DNA of 64,000 bases from Helianthus annuus (lineage: Eukaryota > Streptophyta > Magnoliopsida > Asterales > Asteraceae). Made by a program: the position numbers and the translations under genes. A model generated the notes under the pieces. The model was not told where the DNA came from. It worked only from the letters and a program-made list of their open reading frames with translations, and made no database searches. The stretch spans positions 31,936,642-32,000,641 of the forward strand of contig NC_035447.2 in the NCBI RefSeq assembly GCF_002127325.2, in the 5' to 3' direction. This document shows positions 34,628 through 45,867 of this stretch, one piece after another (position 1 is the first letter of the stretch; every line of letters begins with the position of its first letter).

Positions 34628-36619
34628 ATGCACACTAGACATTCTGGAAGATCATCACCATTAGCATTTGTTCCGGAGATAGGAAGATTAGAAAGACATA
34701 ACCGAATTGTCCATAGAGCAAGCTTGACTTCAAGTCCAATCTCTTCATACATTTCTGATTCTGAAGAAAGCGATACCGAAAGCACACATATGGCAGGTGG
34801 TGAAGGTGATCCACCACTACCCGGAGTAGACACTCATTTCAGGCTGACGATCTTTAGAAACCCATCTCCAATTGTTACACCGGTTTTAAATGGGAGAGTA
34901 TTTGAAATCCGGCCTCGGTACTTGGCTATTTTACCAACCTTTAGGGGAGTTGCATCAGACGAGCCTTACTCACATTTGATTGACTATGCAGCAATATGTA
35001 GCACCATTGGGAAACAAGGCTTTACACCCGAAGAGGTAAAATTACGTCTTTTTCAATTTTCACTCAAAGATAGAGCTAAACAATGGTTTTCAACTTTACC
35101 ATCCGATAGTATTCGAACATGGGATGAAATGCAAAGAACTTTTCTTGAGGAATACTATCCGATGAGTAAAACTAGTGAAGCTCGAAATGCTATCAAATCT
35201 TTTAGTCAACATGTTGGGGAAACATTTCATGAAGCCTTCAAACGTTTTAATGAAATGCTTAGAATGTGTCCTCATCATGACATCCCTAAATGGGATTTGG
35301 TCAAAAATTTTTATGATGGTTTAGTTACCGAGGATCAAAAAGTTGTTTTTGCATGTAGCGGTGGAACCTTTTTAACTCATGATGAGAATTATGAATGGAA
35401 CTTTTTAGAAACTTTAAGTAAAGGTTTAAAAATTCAAGCTTCCGCTGATCGAAGTGTTAAACCACATCAAATTAAAGTTGTAAATGACCAACCTAGTAAT
35501 GAAAGGTTTGATGCATTAGAAAAGAAAATTGATATGATTTGCCAAAAGTTGGGAAAGGATGTTTCTCTTGTTTCGCAGGTACAAGAGTTATGTGAAATAT
35601 GTGGAGATATGGGGCATGTTGCTTTTGACTGCCCTATGAATTTTGGAAGTAACGAAGAAGTTAATCAAATACACAGAGAAAGGAATATGAATTCTAACAC
35701 GTATCATCCCGGATTGCGGAATCATCCAAATTTCCGATACGGCAATCCCGCGAATCAAATGAATCCTAACTTTCAAGGATCAAGCCAACAAGGTGGACAA
35801 CAACAATTCCAGCCTCGTCAACAAAACTTTCAAGGTAACTATCAACGGGGGCAATTCAATCAAGGATTTAATCAAGGTGGATACCAACAAGGAATACCTC
35901 AACAACAAGGGTACTCAAGGAATTTCCAACAAGGTCAAAGTCAAAATCAAGGCCAAGCAAGTTCATCACAAGGAAATGCAAACAGTGAAGGTTCAACCAA
36001 GTTAGATGAGATTTTAGGAATCCTAAAAGGGGTGGTGCAAGAACAAGAAGTTCAGGGTAAGACCGTAGGATCTCTAACCCAACAAGTTGGTCAACTAGCG
36101 GAAGAAGTAGCTATAAGACGACCGGGAAAGCTTCCAAGTGACACAACAATCAATCCACAACATCAAGGATCATCATCAAAGAGCAACAAAAATGCACACG
36201 TCAATGAGGTATGTGTTCTTAGAAATGGTAGGTCTTATGAGAACAATGTTGAAACTCCATCACAATTTGTTGAAGGTGTGGTGGAGGATGTTAGTGACGA
36301 ATCCGATAATGACCAAGAAATAGAAACTCATGTTACTAAAACTCAACCTCATCAAACTTTTAAAAATTCAACAAATCAAGAGGGTGTGGGTAACGAGTCT
36401 ACTAAAGTGACGGATAAGGGTGTGGAGACTAATACCGCCCCATATCCTTCCGCTTTAGTAAATCCGGTGAAAGCATCCATTTATGGGAAAAGGGGACCCC
36501 AATCTGAGGAAATGTGGGATGTATTTAAGCAAGTCAAAATTAACTTACCGTTGATTGATGCGATTCGTCAAATCCCTTCTTATGCAAAATTTTTGAAAGA
36601 TTTATGTACTCAAAAATGA
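34628..36619 (+). CDS. gag: Gag of element D
   Basis: 663 codons from ATG 34628, intact. Ser-rich N-terminus; retrotransposon gag capsid domain about 100-230 (AKQWFSTLPSDSI, WDEMQRTFLEEYYP); one CCHC knuckle at about 321-334 (CEICGDMGHVAFDC); then a very Gln/Asn/Gly-rich low-complexity region about 375-455; and a charged C-terminus. It ends in TGA (36617-36619), and the same frame then continues into protease, so gag and pol were probably one polyprotein separated by a CGA-to-TGA change. Leaky read-through is the alternative. Confidence 0.9.
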   Translation: MHTRHSGRSSPLAFVPEIGRLERHNRIVHRASLTSSPISSYISDSEESDTESTHMAGGEGDPPLPGVDTHFRLTIFRNPSPIVTPVLNGRVFEIRPRYLAILPTFRGVASDEPYSHLIDYAAICSTIGKQGFTPEEVKLRLFQFSLKDRAKQWFSTLPSDSIRTWDEMQRTFLEEYYPMSKTSEARNAIKSFSQHVGETFHEAFKRFNEMLRMCPHHDIPKWDLVKNFYDGLVTEDQKVVFACSGGTFLTHDENYEWNFLETLSKGLKIQASADRSVKPHQIKVVNDQPSNERFDALEKKIDMICQKLGKDVSLVSQVQELCEICGDMGHVAFDCPMNFGSNEEVNQIHRERNMNSNTYHPGLRNHPNFRYGNPANQMNPNFQGSSQQGGQQQFQPRQQNFQGNYQRGQFNQGFNQGGYQQGIPQQQGYSRNFQQGQSQNQGQASSSQGNANSEGSTKLDEILGILKGVVQEQEVQGKTVGSLTQQVGQLAEEVAIRRPGKLPSDTTINPQHQGSSSKSNKNAHVNEVCVLRNGRSYENNVETPSQFVEGVVEDVSDESDNDQEIETHVTKTQPHQTFKNSTNQEGVGNESTKVTDKGVETNTAPYPSALVNPVKASIYGKRGPQSEEMWDVFKQVKINLPLIDAIRQIPSYAKFLKDLCTQK

Positions 36620-39600
36620 CAACATAAGTTACCTAAGAAACTCGATTTGACAGCTAATGTAAGTGCAATTTTGTCGAGTTCTCTCCCACAAAAACTTAAA
36701 GATCCCGGGGCACCCCTCATTTCCATCCAAGTGGGTGATGTTAGCATTAAACGAGCACTATTAGATTTGGGAGCAAGTGTTAGTATCCTCCCGGGGAGTT
36801 TATATGACCAACATGACTTTGGTCCACTTAAGCAAACTGACATTACTGTTGTAATGGCGGATATGTCACCTAAACTCCCTAGGGGAATGCTACATGATGT
36901 AATTGTGAAAATTCAAGACTTTTATTATCCCGTTGATTTCTTAGTGCTTGATTCCACATCAAAACAAGTAGATAAACAAGCTAATGTGATTTTGGGAAGA
37001 CCTTTCTTGGCTACAGCCAATGCTCAAGTTGGTTGTAGGGATGGGACTGTGGATCTCACTTTTGGAAATAGGAAATTAAGATTGAATGTTTTTACTAATG
37101 CTACTAATCCTTTTGCTGAAAGTGAATGTTTTGTAGTGGATGTGATTGATGATTGTGTCCAATCCTACACTTCATGTGTAGAGGAGGATAACAACACCAA
37201 GGAGAAGAATTTTGTTTATGACAGGGATGCTTTGGAAGAAATTAGAAGCATGATGGATGATGAATGTCCCGAAGTGGTCATGGCAATTGAAGAAAAAAGA
37301 CCACCTTGGACCGTACAAGTTGAAAGCCTGCCCGATCATATTGATACAAAGCTTAAGCCATCTCTTGAAGAATCACCTAAGGTAGAGTTAAAAGAGTTGC
37401 CTAAACATTTGAAGTATGCATTTTTGGGGGAAGGGCAAACATTACCGGTGATTATTGCTTCAAATTTGCAACCCGAGCAAGAGCAAACCTTAGTGGAAGT
37501 TTTGTCAAGGTATAAATCGGCTATTGGATGGACCATAGCTGATTTGAAAGGGATTTCACCTTCTATTGTCATGCACAAAATCATCACTGATCCAGATGTC
37601 AAACCAAGCCGAGATGCTCAAAGACGACTCAACCCAAATATGCGTGAAGTTGTTAAAAAGGAAGTTCTTAAATGGCTAGATGCGGGTATAATCTACCCAA
37701 TCTCGGATAGCACATGGGTTAGTCCAACTCAAACTGTTCCCAAGAAATCAGGTATTCAAGTTGTTAAGAGTGAGGATGGTGAGCAAATCGCTACTCGACC
37801 CGTAACCGGGTGGCGAGTTTGCATTGATTATAGAAAATTAAATGCAGCAACATCTAAAGATCACTTCCCACTTCCATTCATTGATCAAATTGTTGAGAAG
37901 TTATCCGGTCAGAAATTCTATTGCTTTTTAGATGGTTACTCCGGGTATAACCAAATAGCGATTCACCCGGAAGATCAACAAAAGACTACATTCACATGCC
38001 CGTACGGCACATTCGCATTTAGGCGAATGCCGTTTAGGTTGTGCAATGCCCCCGCCATATTTCAACGATGTATGATGAGTATATTCTCTGACATGGTGGG
38101 CGAGTCTTTAGAGATCTTTAAGGATGACTTTTCGATATTTGGTCATACTTTTGAGGGTTGTCTCGTTGAATTAGAAAAAGTTTTAAAAAGATGCACCGAG
38201 ACAAACCTTGTTTTGAGTTGGGAAAAGAGCCATTTCATGGTTAAAGAAGGAATTGTGCTAGGCCATGTGATATCTCAAAGAGGAATTGAGGTGGACCGGG
38301 CCAAAGTACAAGTCATCTCTACTCTTCCCCCACCAACAAATGTGAAGGGTGTACGATCATTCTTAGGACATGCAGGTTTTTATAGACGATTTATAAAAGA
38401 CTTTAGTGCAATTTCAAAACCGTTGTGTAATTTATTGCAAAAAGATGCACCGTTTGTTTTTGATGAAGCATGTCTTAAGTCTTTCAATGCATTAAAACAA
38501 CACCTAGTTGAAGCTCCCATTTTGCAATCACCCGATTGGTCCTTGCCCTTTGAGATAATGTGTGATGCGAGTGATCATACAATTGGAGCTGTCCTAGGGC
38601 AACGGGTGAATAAAAAGCCCGTTGCAATCTACTATGCTAGTAAAACCCTTTCCGATGCCCAACTTAATTATACAACCACCGAAAAGGAATTACTAGCCGT
38701 TGTTTATGCTTTGGACAAATTCAGATCGTACATTTGGGGTAGCAAGGTAATTATATTTTCTGACCATAGTGTTGTTCGTTATTTGATGGAAAAGAAAGAT
38801 GCCAAACCAAGATTGATTAGGTGGGTGCTTCTGTTGCAAGAGTTTGACTTTGAAATTAAAGACAAGAAGGGTTGTGACAACGTTGTCGCGGATCATTTAT
38901 CAAGGATACCCGAAATTAAGGAAGATGATACAAGAGAGAACAATGAAGAATTCCCGGATGAGCATTTATTTGTTGTTTCTAAATTACCATGGTTTTCTAA
39001 TGTTGCTAACTTTTTGGCCACAGGTAGGACACCGGATTCATGGTCCACAAGGCAAGTGAAACATCTCAAATCCCAAGCCAAACAATTTATTTGGGATGAA
39101 CCGGATCTTTACAAGGTTGGAGCGGATCAAATCATAAGAAGGTGCATACCGGATGAGGAAATTCAAGAAGTCTTGGCCCATGCTCATACATATGCATGTG
39201 GTGGCCACTTTAGTGCTAAGAAAACTGGACATCGGGTTCTTTCTTGTGGTTTATATTGGCCTACTATTTTTCGTGATGCCTTTTTGTTCACCAAGCAATG
39301 TTCTAAATGTCAACAAGTAGGTGGAATTTCCAAAAGAGATGAAATGCCCATGAATCCCATACTTTTGGTTGAAATTTTTGATGTGTGGGGGATTGATTTT
39401 ATGGGGCCGTTTCCCAACTCTTTTGGAAATTACTTTGTTTTAGTGGCGGTCGATTATGTATCAAAATGGATTGAAGCAATCGCCACTAAAACAAACGATC
39501 ATGCTATTGTGTGTAAATTTGTCCAAGCAAATATTTTCACTAGATATGGTGTTCCTCGTGTCATCATAAGTGATGGAGGGACTCATTTCAAAAACTTCAA

Positions 39601-39757
39601 GTTTGGAAAATTACTCAAACAGTATGGTGTTTGTCACCGAATTGCTACACCTTACCATCCACAAACTAGTGGACAAGTGGAGGTTTCCAATAGACAAATA
39701 AAAGAGATTCTTCAAAAAACGGTTCGCCGGATCGTAAGGATTGGTCCTTACGCTTAA
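36620..39757 (+). CDS. pol: Pol of element D: protease, RT, RNase H, integrase (truncated)
   Basis: The frame is open from the codon after the gag TGA; first ATG-like start at 36647, 1,036 codons from there. Protease with DLGAS near residue 40 and [13 protein letters not shown] about 380-560; RNase H from about 635 (MCDAS); integrase zinc site near 845-890 and catalytic Asp, Asp, Glu near 915, 975 and 1010. Odd residues: the RT active site reads FKDD instead of the family's hydrophobic second position, and an upstream RT motif has Arg in place of the expected Gly (MPFRLCNAP). Ends in TAA at 39755-39757 after a one-base frame change near 39725. Confidence 0.88.
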   Translation, partial: QHKLPKKLDLTANVSAILSSSLPQKLKDPGAPLISIQVGDVSIKRALLDLGASVSILPGSLYDQHDFGPLKQTDITVVMADMSPKLPRGMLHDVIVKIQDFYYPVDFLVLDSTSKQVDKQANVILGRPFLATANAQVGCRDGTVDLTFGNRKLRLNVFTNATNPFAESECFVVDVIDDCVQSYTSCVEEDNNTKEKNFVYDRDALEEIRSMMDDECPEVVMAIEEKRPPWTVQVESLPDHIDTKLKPSLEESPKVELKELPKHLKYAFLGEGQTLPVIIASNLQPEQEQTLVEVLSRYKSAIGWTIADLKGISPSIVMHKIITDPDVKPSRDAQRRLNPNMREVVKKEVLKWLDAGIIYPISDSTWVSPTQTVPKKSGIQVVKSEDGEQIATRPVTGWRVCIDYRKLNAATSKDHFPLPFIDQIVEKLSGQKFYCFLDGYSGYNQIAIHPEDQQKTTFTCPYGTFAFRRMPFRLCNAPAIFQRCMMSIFSDMVGESLEIFKDDFSIFGHTFEGCLVELEKVLKRCTETNLVLSWEKSHFMVKEGIVLGHVISQRGIEVDRAKVQVISTLPPPTNVKGVRSFLGHAGFYRRFIKDFSAISKPLCNLLQKDAPFVFDEACLKSFNALKQHLVEAPILQSPDWSLPFEIMCDASDHTIGAVLGQRVNKKPVAIYYASKTLSDAQLNYTTTEKELLAVVYALDKFRSYIWGSKVIIFSDHSVVRYLMEKKDAKPRLIRWVLLLQEFDFEIKDKKGCDNVVADHLSRIPEIKEDDTRENNEEFPDEHLFVVSKLPWFSNVANFLATGRTPDSWSTRQVKHLKSQAKQFIWDEPDLYKVGADQIIRRCIPDEEIQEVLAHAHTYACGGHFSAKKTGHRVLSCGLYWPTIFRDAFLFTKQCSKCQQVGGISKRDEMPMNPILLVEIFDVWGIDFMGPFPNSFGNYFVLVAVDYVSKWIEAIATKTNDHAIVCKFVQANIFTRYGVPRVIISDGGTHFKNFKFGKLLKQYGVCHRIATPYHPQTSGQVEVSNRQIKEILQKTVRRIVRIGPYA

Positions 39758-40296
39758 ATGATGCTTTGTGGGCATACCGAACAGCCTTTAAAACACCTAT
39801 TGGAACCACCCCATACCGGTTGGTGTATGGTAAGGGTTGTCATCTTCCCGTTGAGATTGCTCACCGCGCCTTATGGGCGGTGAAAACTGTGAATGCTGAT
39901 TTTGATGCTGCAGGGAAAGAGAGGAAATTGCAACTTTGTGAACTTGAAGAATTGTGGGATGAAGCTTATGAATGCTCTTCAGCATACAAGGCGAGAATGA
40001 AAGCGGTTCATGATGCCAAATTAAGGGCAAAGACTTTTGAAATGGGACAACAAGTTTGGTTATATAATTCAAAGATTAAGTTCTTTCCCGGTAAGCTAAA
40101 AAGTAAATGGTTGGGTCCTTTCACCATCGTGAGAATTGGGAATCATGGTGAGTTTGAGATTGAAGACAAAGATGGTAAGAAGCAAGTGGTGAATGGTCAC
40201 CGGTTAAAACCATTCATAACCATGATTGACAACAAAGGAAAGCAATTGGATGTGGTGAATTTTCTCACAAATTCACCATCCTATGAAGCCACTTAA
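39727..40296 (+). pseudogene. pol: Element D integrase C-terminus, out of frame
   Basis: Continues integrase in the next frame ([16 protein letters not shown]) with a GPF motif ([11 protein letters not shown]) near 40110 and an end in PSYEAT. No chromodomain is seen, as expected outside chromoviruses. Confidence 0.85.
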
Positions 40297-42018
40297 GGGC
40301 CAGGTATTGTCAGGCTGATGACATTAAAATTAGCGCTGTTCGGGAGGCAACCCGTTGTGTGTTTGCATGTTTTGTTTGTTTGTTTTCATTTGCATTTTGT
40401 GTCCCGTCATTTTGAATCACTGTCATCACATCATTTTCACTCATCACTTTTGCAAAATAACTAAGTTGGGGAAGGATGGTACGGGTTTTCGTGTTTCATT
40501 TCACCGGTGACGTATACTCATTTTCAGTTTGATTGTGCGTTTGGGAAAATGCACGACTTTAAGTTGGGGAAGGGATGTGTTTGGTATACGGCTTTTCAAA
40601 CCAAAGGTCCAAAAAAAAAATAATAAATTTTTTTTATTATGTCAAAATTAACTATAGTTTTAAACTTTTAATCAAAAAAAAAGAATAATAAGCCTTCAAG
40701 TAACTGAATTTATGCATGTAAGTATGATCAGCTAACACAATTCATTACATGGCATAACTAGTGATTAAGCATAGGTCCTTTGGCATGGTTAGCCCTTCAA
40801 GTGCTTGAGAGAATATGTTTAGTAAGTTATATAGATAAAATGCCTATTTAAGGGTAATATGCCATATGCTTGTCAACACATGTTTCACACTGTTACCCAT
40901 ATCCTTCCATTACCGTGAGAATTTTAGCCTATTCGAGCACTTTCATATATCATACTCATTTCTTTGTAGAGGGTTACCCAAATTTGTGCATTTCATTAGA
41001 ACTAGTGCAATTATACAATTCAAGATCTTGAACTGAGATTTGTGCAAAAGTGATAGAGGCGTTAGGATACCCCTTTTTGATTAACACCATTTCATTTGAT
41101 TAACCTACCTTAAATTATCCATTAGATCACCAATTTGAGCCTATTCCTTTCATTTGTTAAAACCCACAAATATTCACCCATTCACCATGAAGCCATCTCT
41201 ACCTTTTCTTTTAACCTTTTTGATGAAATCCGGATCAAAGTTGATAGTTTGTTTAGTTTATTGTTTCCTGAAAAAAAAAGAAAAAAGAAAGAAAAAAAAA
41301 GAAGAAAAAGAAAAAAAAAGGAAAAAAAAAAAGAAAGAAAAAGCGTTGCTATGTATGAGGCCAATTGACCAAAGTATGTGGTTACAAAGATAGCATAAAG
41401 TGAGCATTGTGTATACGGGTCAAAATAACCCGAGTGTTTGTAGGATCCGGATTTCTTCACCTTTTAGCCATTTTCCAACGTTAATTCCAAACCCTTCACC
41501 CAAGCCAACCCATAAAGTCCTCTTGATTTGCATTTAGTCTTTTGTTAATAGGTGGCGGTTTGATTTTTGTACTAGCATATGATAATAATGTTGCAATTGC
41601 GGGTTGAGTGCTTCAGGAAAAATTACTAGTACTATTTTTACTAGTTCACAAATGAACCCGAGGGGAGTGACACATTGTGAGGAGTGTGAAACTTTAAGTA
41701 TTGACAAGTTGAGGCATATTAGGTTTAATTAGGCAATTTGTATCTATTTGCTTACTCCTTTTTAAACCAAGTCTTGTGGGTTGGGTATGCCTTATGACCT
41801 TAGCTGCATTGGTGAAAAATATGTATATGTTTGTAGCTAATCATTACCCAAGTGTTACATTGAAAGTTATTTGAAGGTTGCATCTCATAAAATTGTACAA
41901 TCCGTATCAAACCTATTTCGAACTCCTCGGGGAGACAAAGTGTCTTTGGATTGCAAAGCAGTCTGATCCCATTGCAATTCTCTTTTTCGGGACGAAAAAG
42001 ACTTAAGTTGGGGAAGTT
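40297..42018 (+). other. Element D 3' untranslated region
   Basis: No env-like ORF. Three copies of (A/T)AAGTTGGGGAAG lie at about 40462, 40561 and 42004; only the last abuts the LTR. An A/G-rich low-complexity run at 41270-41345 gives poly-Lys open frames that are not genes. Stretches at 41050-41560 resemble the 3' region of element F. Confidence 0.75.
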
Positions 42019-43199
42019 TGATGCGTATGCTTTTGGTATGCGTAAATGGTTAATATTTATATGTTTTAGCATCGAATTTATATCGAGACATGTTACTTTG
42101 ATGCATTTTTACATGTAGGGTAGCGGTGGAAGATTGCGTGATGATCCCGGATCATAAACCTATCACATGGAGCTTTACACACATCAAAGGAACTCAAGGA
42201 AAGTGATCTAGGCTTGTTTGGAACACCCTGACGTTCACTTTAACATGGAACCAGCGTTTGACAGTGAAGCATGGGCGTTTGGGTTTCTGCCCGGCGTTCC
42301 ATACTCCCAAACCCGGCGTTCCATACTCCGGGTGCAGATACAAAACGGTTTTATTCGGTTTTGGACAAAAATAAAGTGGTTTTCTCGGGATTTTTCATTC
42401 ATTCTTCACCATTGGAGGCTAGGAGACATCAAGGGACAAGGAATACTCATTCACAAAGTGTTCTAACATCAAGATTGCTCCAATTGCTACCGAAATCGCA
42501 ACATTTCTTCATCAAGCATGATCATGTGTGGTTAAAACCCTTGTGATCACAACCAAGGGCTAGGGTTTGTATGCCATTTAGTTCAATTTGAGTTGTTTAT
42601 CTATGTTGGACATGAATTCATGGTGTTTGTTAGAGATCTATGACATTTGGTAAGTTTTTATGTGTTATTTCATTTGTTGATTGTTCTTAAACGTTGTTTT
42701 CTTGAATCACTTCATGTATTTTGAGTTAATTGGTGTTTAATCATTGAATGTCAAGATATATGATTGAAGGTTATGTTAACATGTTTATATTTGATGGTGA
42801 TCATTTTGTGATAGCCTAATTACATCGGTGTTCAATCGTTGTAAGCTTAGATACACAAGTATAGGTCTTTCAATACTCAATTCACATATGATGTCACAAG
42901 ATTATGTCTATATAATCTACCAAACCAGATTCACAAACTTAAATTACTAATTGTGCTTTCAAACTTGATACTTGGTTGTGCTCATTGTTACTTTATTGAA
43001 CTTACAACTGTAGTTAATTCTAGTTTCTCAAATCAAAATACAAATCCAATTTTAAGTTTTTACCATGTTTTGCAATTGATTGAGATCTTACACCAACCAC
43101 TAGCTCTTCGTGGTTCGACACCCTATTTGCCACTACTAATTTAGGGTACTTAGGAGCATATAATCTTTTTATCTTTGATCGGTACTTCGACATCGATCA
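42019..43199 (+). repeat. 3' LTR of element D
   Basis: Same length as the 5' copy. The about ten differences I count include a G-to-A change in the last dyad (GACGTCGATCA to GACATCGATCA). Confidence 0.93.
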
Positions 43200-43204
43200 A
43201 TTGT

Positions 43205-44821
43205 GATTCTTGTTTTAATGTAATCTGAATTCCAAGAGGTAAATTCTGAAATATAGAAGTTAAAACATGTGTAAATATGCCTAATTGAAGTTGGTTTAGA
43301 TGAAAATTACAAGTCATGAACTTGGTTATGATTATGTAAAAATCTGACCCGCTAGGTATTTGATAAAACACCTAAGTGAGGATTAAAATGTAAAAAGTTG
43401 GGTGAAAACGCATATTCGATTATTATAAAGAATTGTGCATTAGGGCGTATGAAAGAGTTCTAAATTTATTTTGAATTGAACTCTTTAGGCAAGGAATCCG
43501 GATCGTCAAGCGGACACGCCAGAGCGGATACGCGTTTGAAAGGTGTGCACTAAAGGTACGCGACTTATAGTTTCGCTACATTATGTTTAATTGTTGGTTT
43601 TACGTTGTTATATTGAAATTTGGTAAATAAGAAAAACCATTAAGTCACGGAAGTGACAAAGTGCATTAGACAAGTAAAACGGGTCAAAACATGAGTTAGA
43701 AATAGAGTTTAGATGTGTTTAGCAATGGGGATACCCATTCGGCACCCAAACAGGTCAAAACAAGTTGTGTTACAAACATAGAAACTAATAGCCATCACTT
43801 TTGACTGGTTATGTATCAAGCGTAAGTCGTGTAACGGACACGCAAATGCGTTTCAAGATCATGAGCCCTTGTAGAGGGATTATAGTTCGGAACATTCACT
43901 TGTCGAATGATTCCGAAAGGCATGATTAAATCCTTGAAAATAAGCATGATGGTTATTACACAAGCAACCCTCAGGAGGGGAGCAAAAGCTCATACTTGGT
44001 AAATGTAGAAACGGGTGCATTGGCCTAAAGTTTATGTGATACTAATACATGTTATGGAACTTGTAAACAAATGGGTCAAATAAATTAGAGACAAATTATA
44101 AAACAACTATTTTTGAAATAATATTTTTATGCAAAACGTGTTGATAAACGCGTCCGTGATTAAATTACGGTCACGTAGGAAAAAGAATCGGTTAAATCGG
44201 ACTTACGGATCCAAAGTTATGACCATTTGAAGTTGAATATAGTGAAAATCCGGAGTTGGCAGAAAATGCAGGTCCAGTTGGAAAACATGTTCCCCCGCGC
44301 CACGCGACAGGGGTAAGTAAATCTGGCGCGACACGCGGGGCCGCACGCGCCACGCGACAGGGGTAAGTAAATCTGGCGCGACACGCGGGGCCGCCCGCGC
44401 CACGCGAGGAACCTTCGCGACACGCGACAGGGTGAAAAGTTGAATTTTATTTTATTTTTGATGGTTCAATACTAGAACTCATTTATAAGCATTGTATATA
44501 TGCCATATCTAACTTTTTAAGTGGTTTTGACTCTAGGTACTAATGGGGTCCTTCCGGATGGTGATCAAGCATGTTACATGAACCGAACACAAATTTTAGA
44601 TGCTTCCGCGTTAACATAATCTTGACTAGACAATGTTTTGATGTAAATGAATTGTAATCAATGTTTTAAACTAGTCGGTAGTTGACTAGTAGATGTTATT
44701 TAAAACTTTGCATTTGTACTTATCATGAATATATAATATGAAAATTTTTGTAAACTCAAATTTTAGTATGAAATTCATGTAATATATTATTAAATCCCGT
44801 CCTCTTAACAAGGGTCTTACA
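43205..44821 (+). repeat. 3' LTR of element B, segment 2
   Basis: Resumes after element D. It has a 50-bp tandem duplication (44301-44350, 44351-44400) of the GC-rich motif region that is single in the 5' LTR. It lacks element E, so it shows the empty site near 44535. Ends CTTACA, then CCTGG. Confidence 0.9.
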
Positions 44822-44826
44822 CCTGG

Positions 44827-45595
44827 TCGGGGGTTAAGGGAACGGTTTGGTAAGAGTCTTGCCATTGTTCAGTGTATAGATCCTGCAAAGGACCTAGGTC
44901 AAATTTAGTAGGACCTCCTTCAATACCCACCGGTATTGGATGGCGGGGGTCCAAACTCTTTGATCCCCTCATAAGTAAGCTACTATTAAAACTTTAACCC
45001 GGCTACTTAGGACTGTATCCCTGCTGACTCAGACTACTTAGTCGAGGGTAACGTCACCTTCAAAGGAGGGGCCTACCACAATATTCATTAATAACTTAAT
45101 TAATTATCTTTCAATAATCTGACCCTTTAGGATTGTATCCTTGCTGACTCAAACTACTGGGTTAAGGGTAATGTCACCTTCAAAAAAGGGGCCTACTACA
45201 ATAATTAAGATAATCTCTTAAAAAGTGCAAAAGTGCGGAAATAATCAAAGGTTACACTAACACACGAGTCGGATCCAAGTGATTCATCTTGTCTATCTGT
45301 TTTACTTTTATTTTATTTTTCCGCATTTTAGTTAGTTTTGTTTTTCTAGTTTAAAAACTTTTTTTCTAACTTTTGATTTGATTAGACGTTGAGGATAAAC
45401 CGGTACTAAAAGCTCTTGTGTCCTTGGACGACCTCGGTATCTTACCAACACTATACTACGTCCACGATGGGTGCACTTGCCCATATGTGTGTTTAGTGTT
45501 AGTAAATATCGTGTTTTATAAATTTAAAACTTGGCTAAAAAGTGTAAATGGGCTTAAAATATACATTAAAAACTATACACACTTTACGCACATCA
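44827..45595 (+). repeat. 3' LTR of element F, last part
   Basis: Contains two similar copies of a block with GACTNNTACTTAG.. and AGGGTAA(C/T)GTCACCTTCAAA (about 45001-45075 and 45125-45195), a partial duplication. Ends GCACATCA, the inverse of the LTR start at 16302. The candidate TSD after it is CCGAC (45596-45600), uncheckable because the other side is off-window. Confidence 0.8.
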
Positions 45596-45600
45596 CCGAC

Positions 45601-45711
45601 CTTTCTACAAGAAGCATAAGCTTCATGCACAAGTGACTTCATACCAACACACTCAAAGCAATAGTCTGCACCACCTCCAGTCATCTCCATTATTATCTGA
45701 CGAGTTTTTTT
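45601..45711 (-). pseudogene. Captured exon piece of an alcohol-dehydrogenase-like gene
   Basis: Minus-strand RQIIMEMTGGGADYCFEC then VGMKSLVHEAYASCRK. The GADYCFEC(V/I)G block is characteristic of plant zinc-type alcohol dehydrogenases (nucleotide-binding domain). It ends AAG|GT at the element F junction. It is unrelated to the ligase beside it, so the two were assembled by a transposon. Confidence 0.72.
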
Positions 45712-45867
45712 ACTAAAATAGTGCTGATATCAAAAATGAAATCGAAACTAATGCTTGAAACTTATCAGCCATTAGAAATCATTTGCCTTGAAACTTACAG
45801 CCATTACCAAATAGAACAGTATCAGTTATTTAAAATTTCGATTTACTTTTAATTTACAACAAATTAC

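Larger units (their letters stand above)
33278..43199 (+). mobile_element. Element D: full-length Athila-like gypsy element, defective
   Basis: 9,922 bp, two 1,181-bp LTRs (33278-34458, 42019-43199), TSD ATTGT (33273-33277, 43200-43204), primer site TGGCGCCGTTGCCGGGG at 34464-34480, purine tract at 42005-42016. About 10 substitutions between the LTRs (0.85%), so it is young. Gag and pol are long, but pol has a TGA at the gag border, a frame change in integrase and altered RT residues. No ORF follows integrase. The primer site, DLGAS protease motif and RT style put it in the Athila/Tat branch, Athila most likely. Confidence 0.93.
17268..44821 (+). mobile_element. Element B: full-length chromovirus containing elements C, E and D
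   Basis: TSD CCTGG at 17263-17267 and 44822-44826. Starts TGTAACAACC, ends CTTACA. The 5' LTR is 17268-17836 + 24938-26254 + 27656-27950 (about 2,181 bp), interrupted by C and E. The internal region is 27951-32670. The 3' LTR is 32671-33277 + 43205-44821 (about 2,224 bp), interrupted by D. The coding region has gag, protease, RT, RNase H, integrase and chromodomain in chromovirus order but is broken by several stops and frame changes. Sampled LTR segments differ by a few percent plus indels, so B is older than G, and C, D and E all postdate it. Confidence 0.93.
2342..45595 (+). mobile_element. Element F: Athila/Tat-like gypsy, 3' half, host of nested insertions
   Basis: Pieces belonging to F are an ORF remnant (2345-2611), a 3' untranslated region (2612-4217 and 16050-16301) and the 3' LTR (16302-17267 and 44827-45595). 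The LTR begins TGATGTGC and ends GCACATCA, a perfect 8-bp terminal inverted repeat. A purine tract (AAGTGTGGGGG) sits just before it. Elements A (with G inside) and B (with C, D and E inside) interrupt it. Its gag, pol and 5' LTR are off-window to the left. Assignment to the Athila/Tat group rests on the TGATG..ATCA LTR ends, the long purine-marked 3' region and its similarity to element D. The exact lineage is uncertain. Confidence 0.75.

Noticed and set aside
34635..34833. Minus-strand frames opposite gag of element D
   Set aside because: Shadows of the gag coding frame; the same holds for the many minus-strand frames across 10110-11624 and 29199-30577.
41135..41393. Lys-rich open frames after element D pol
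   Set aside because: Produced by an A/G-rich low-complexity run in non-coding sequence.
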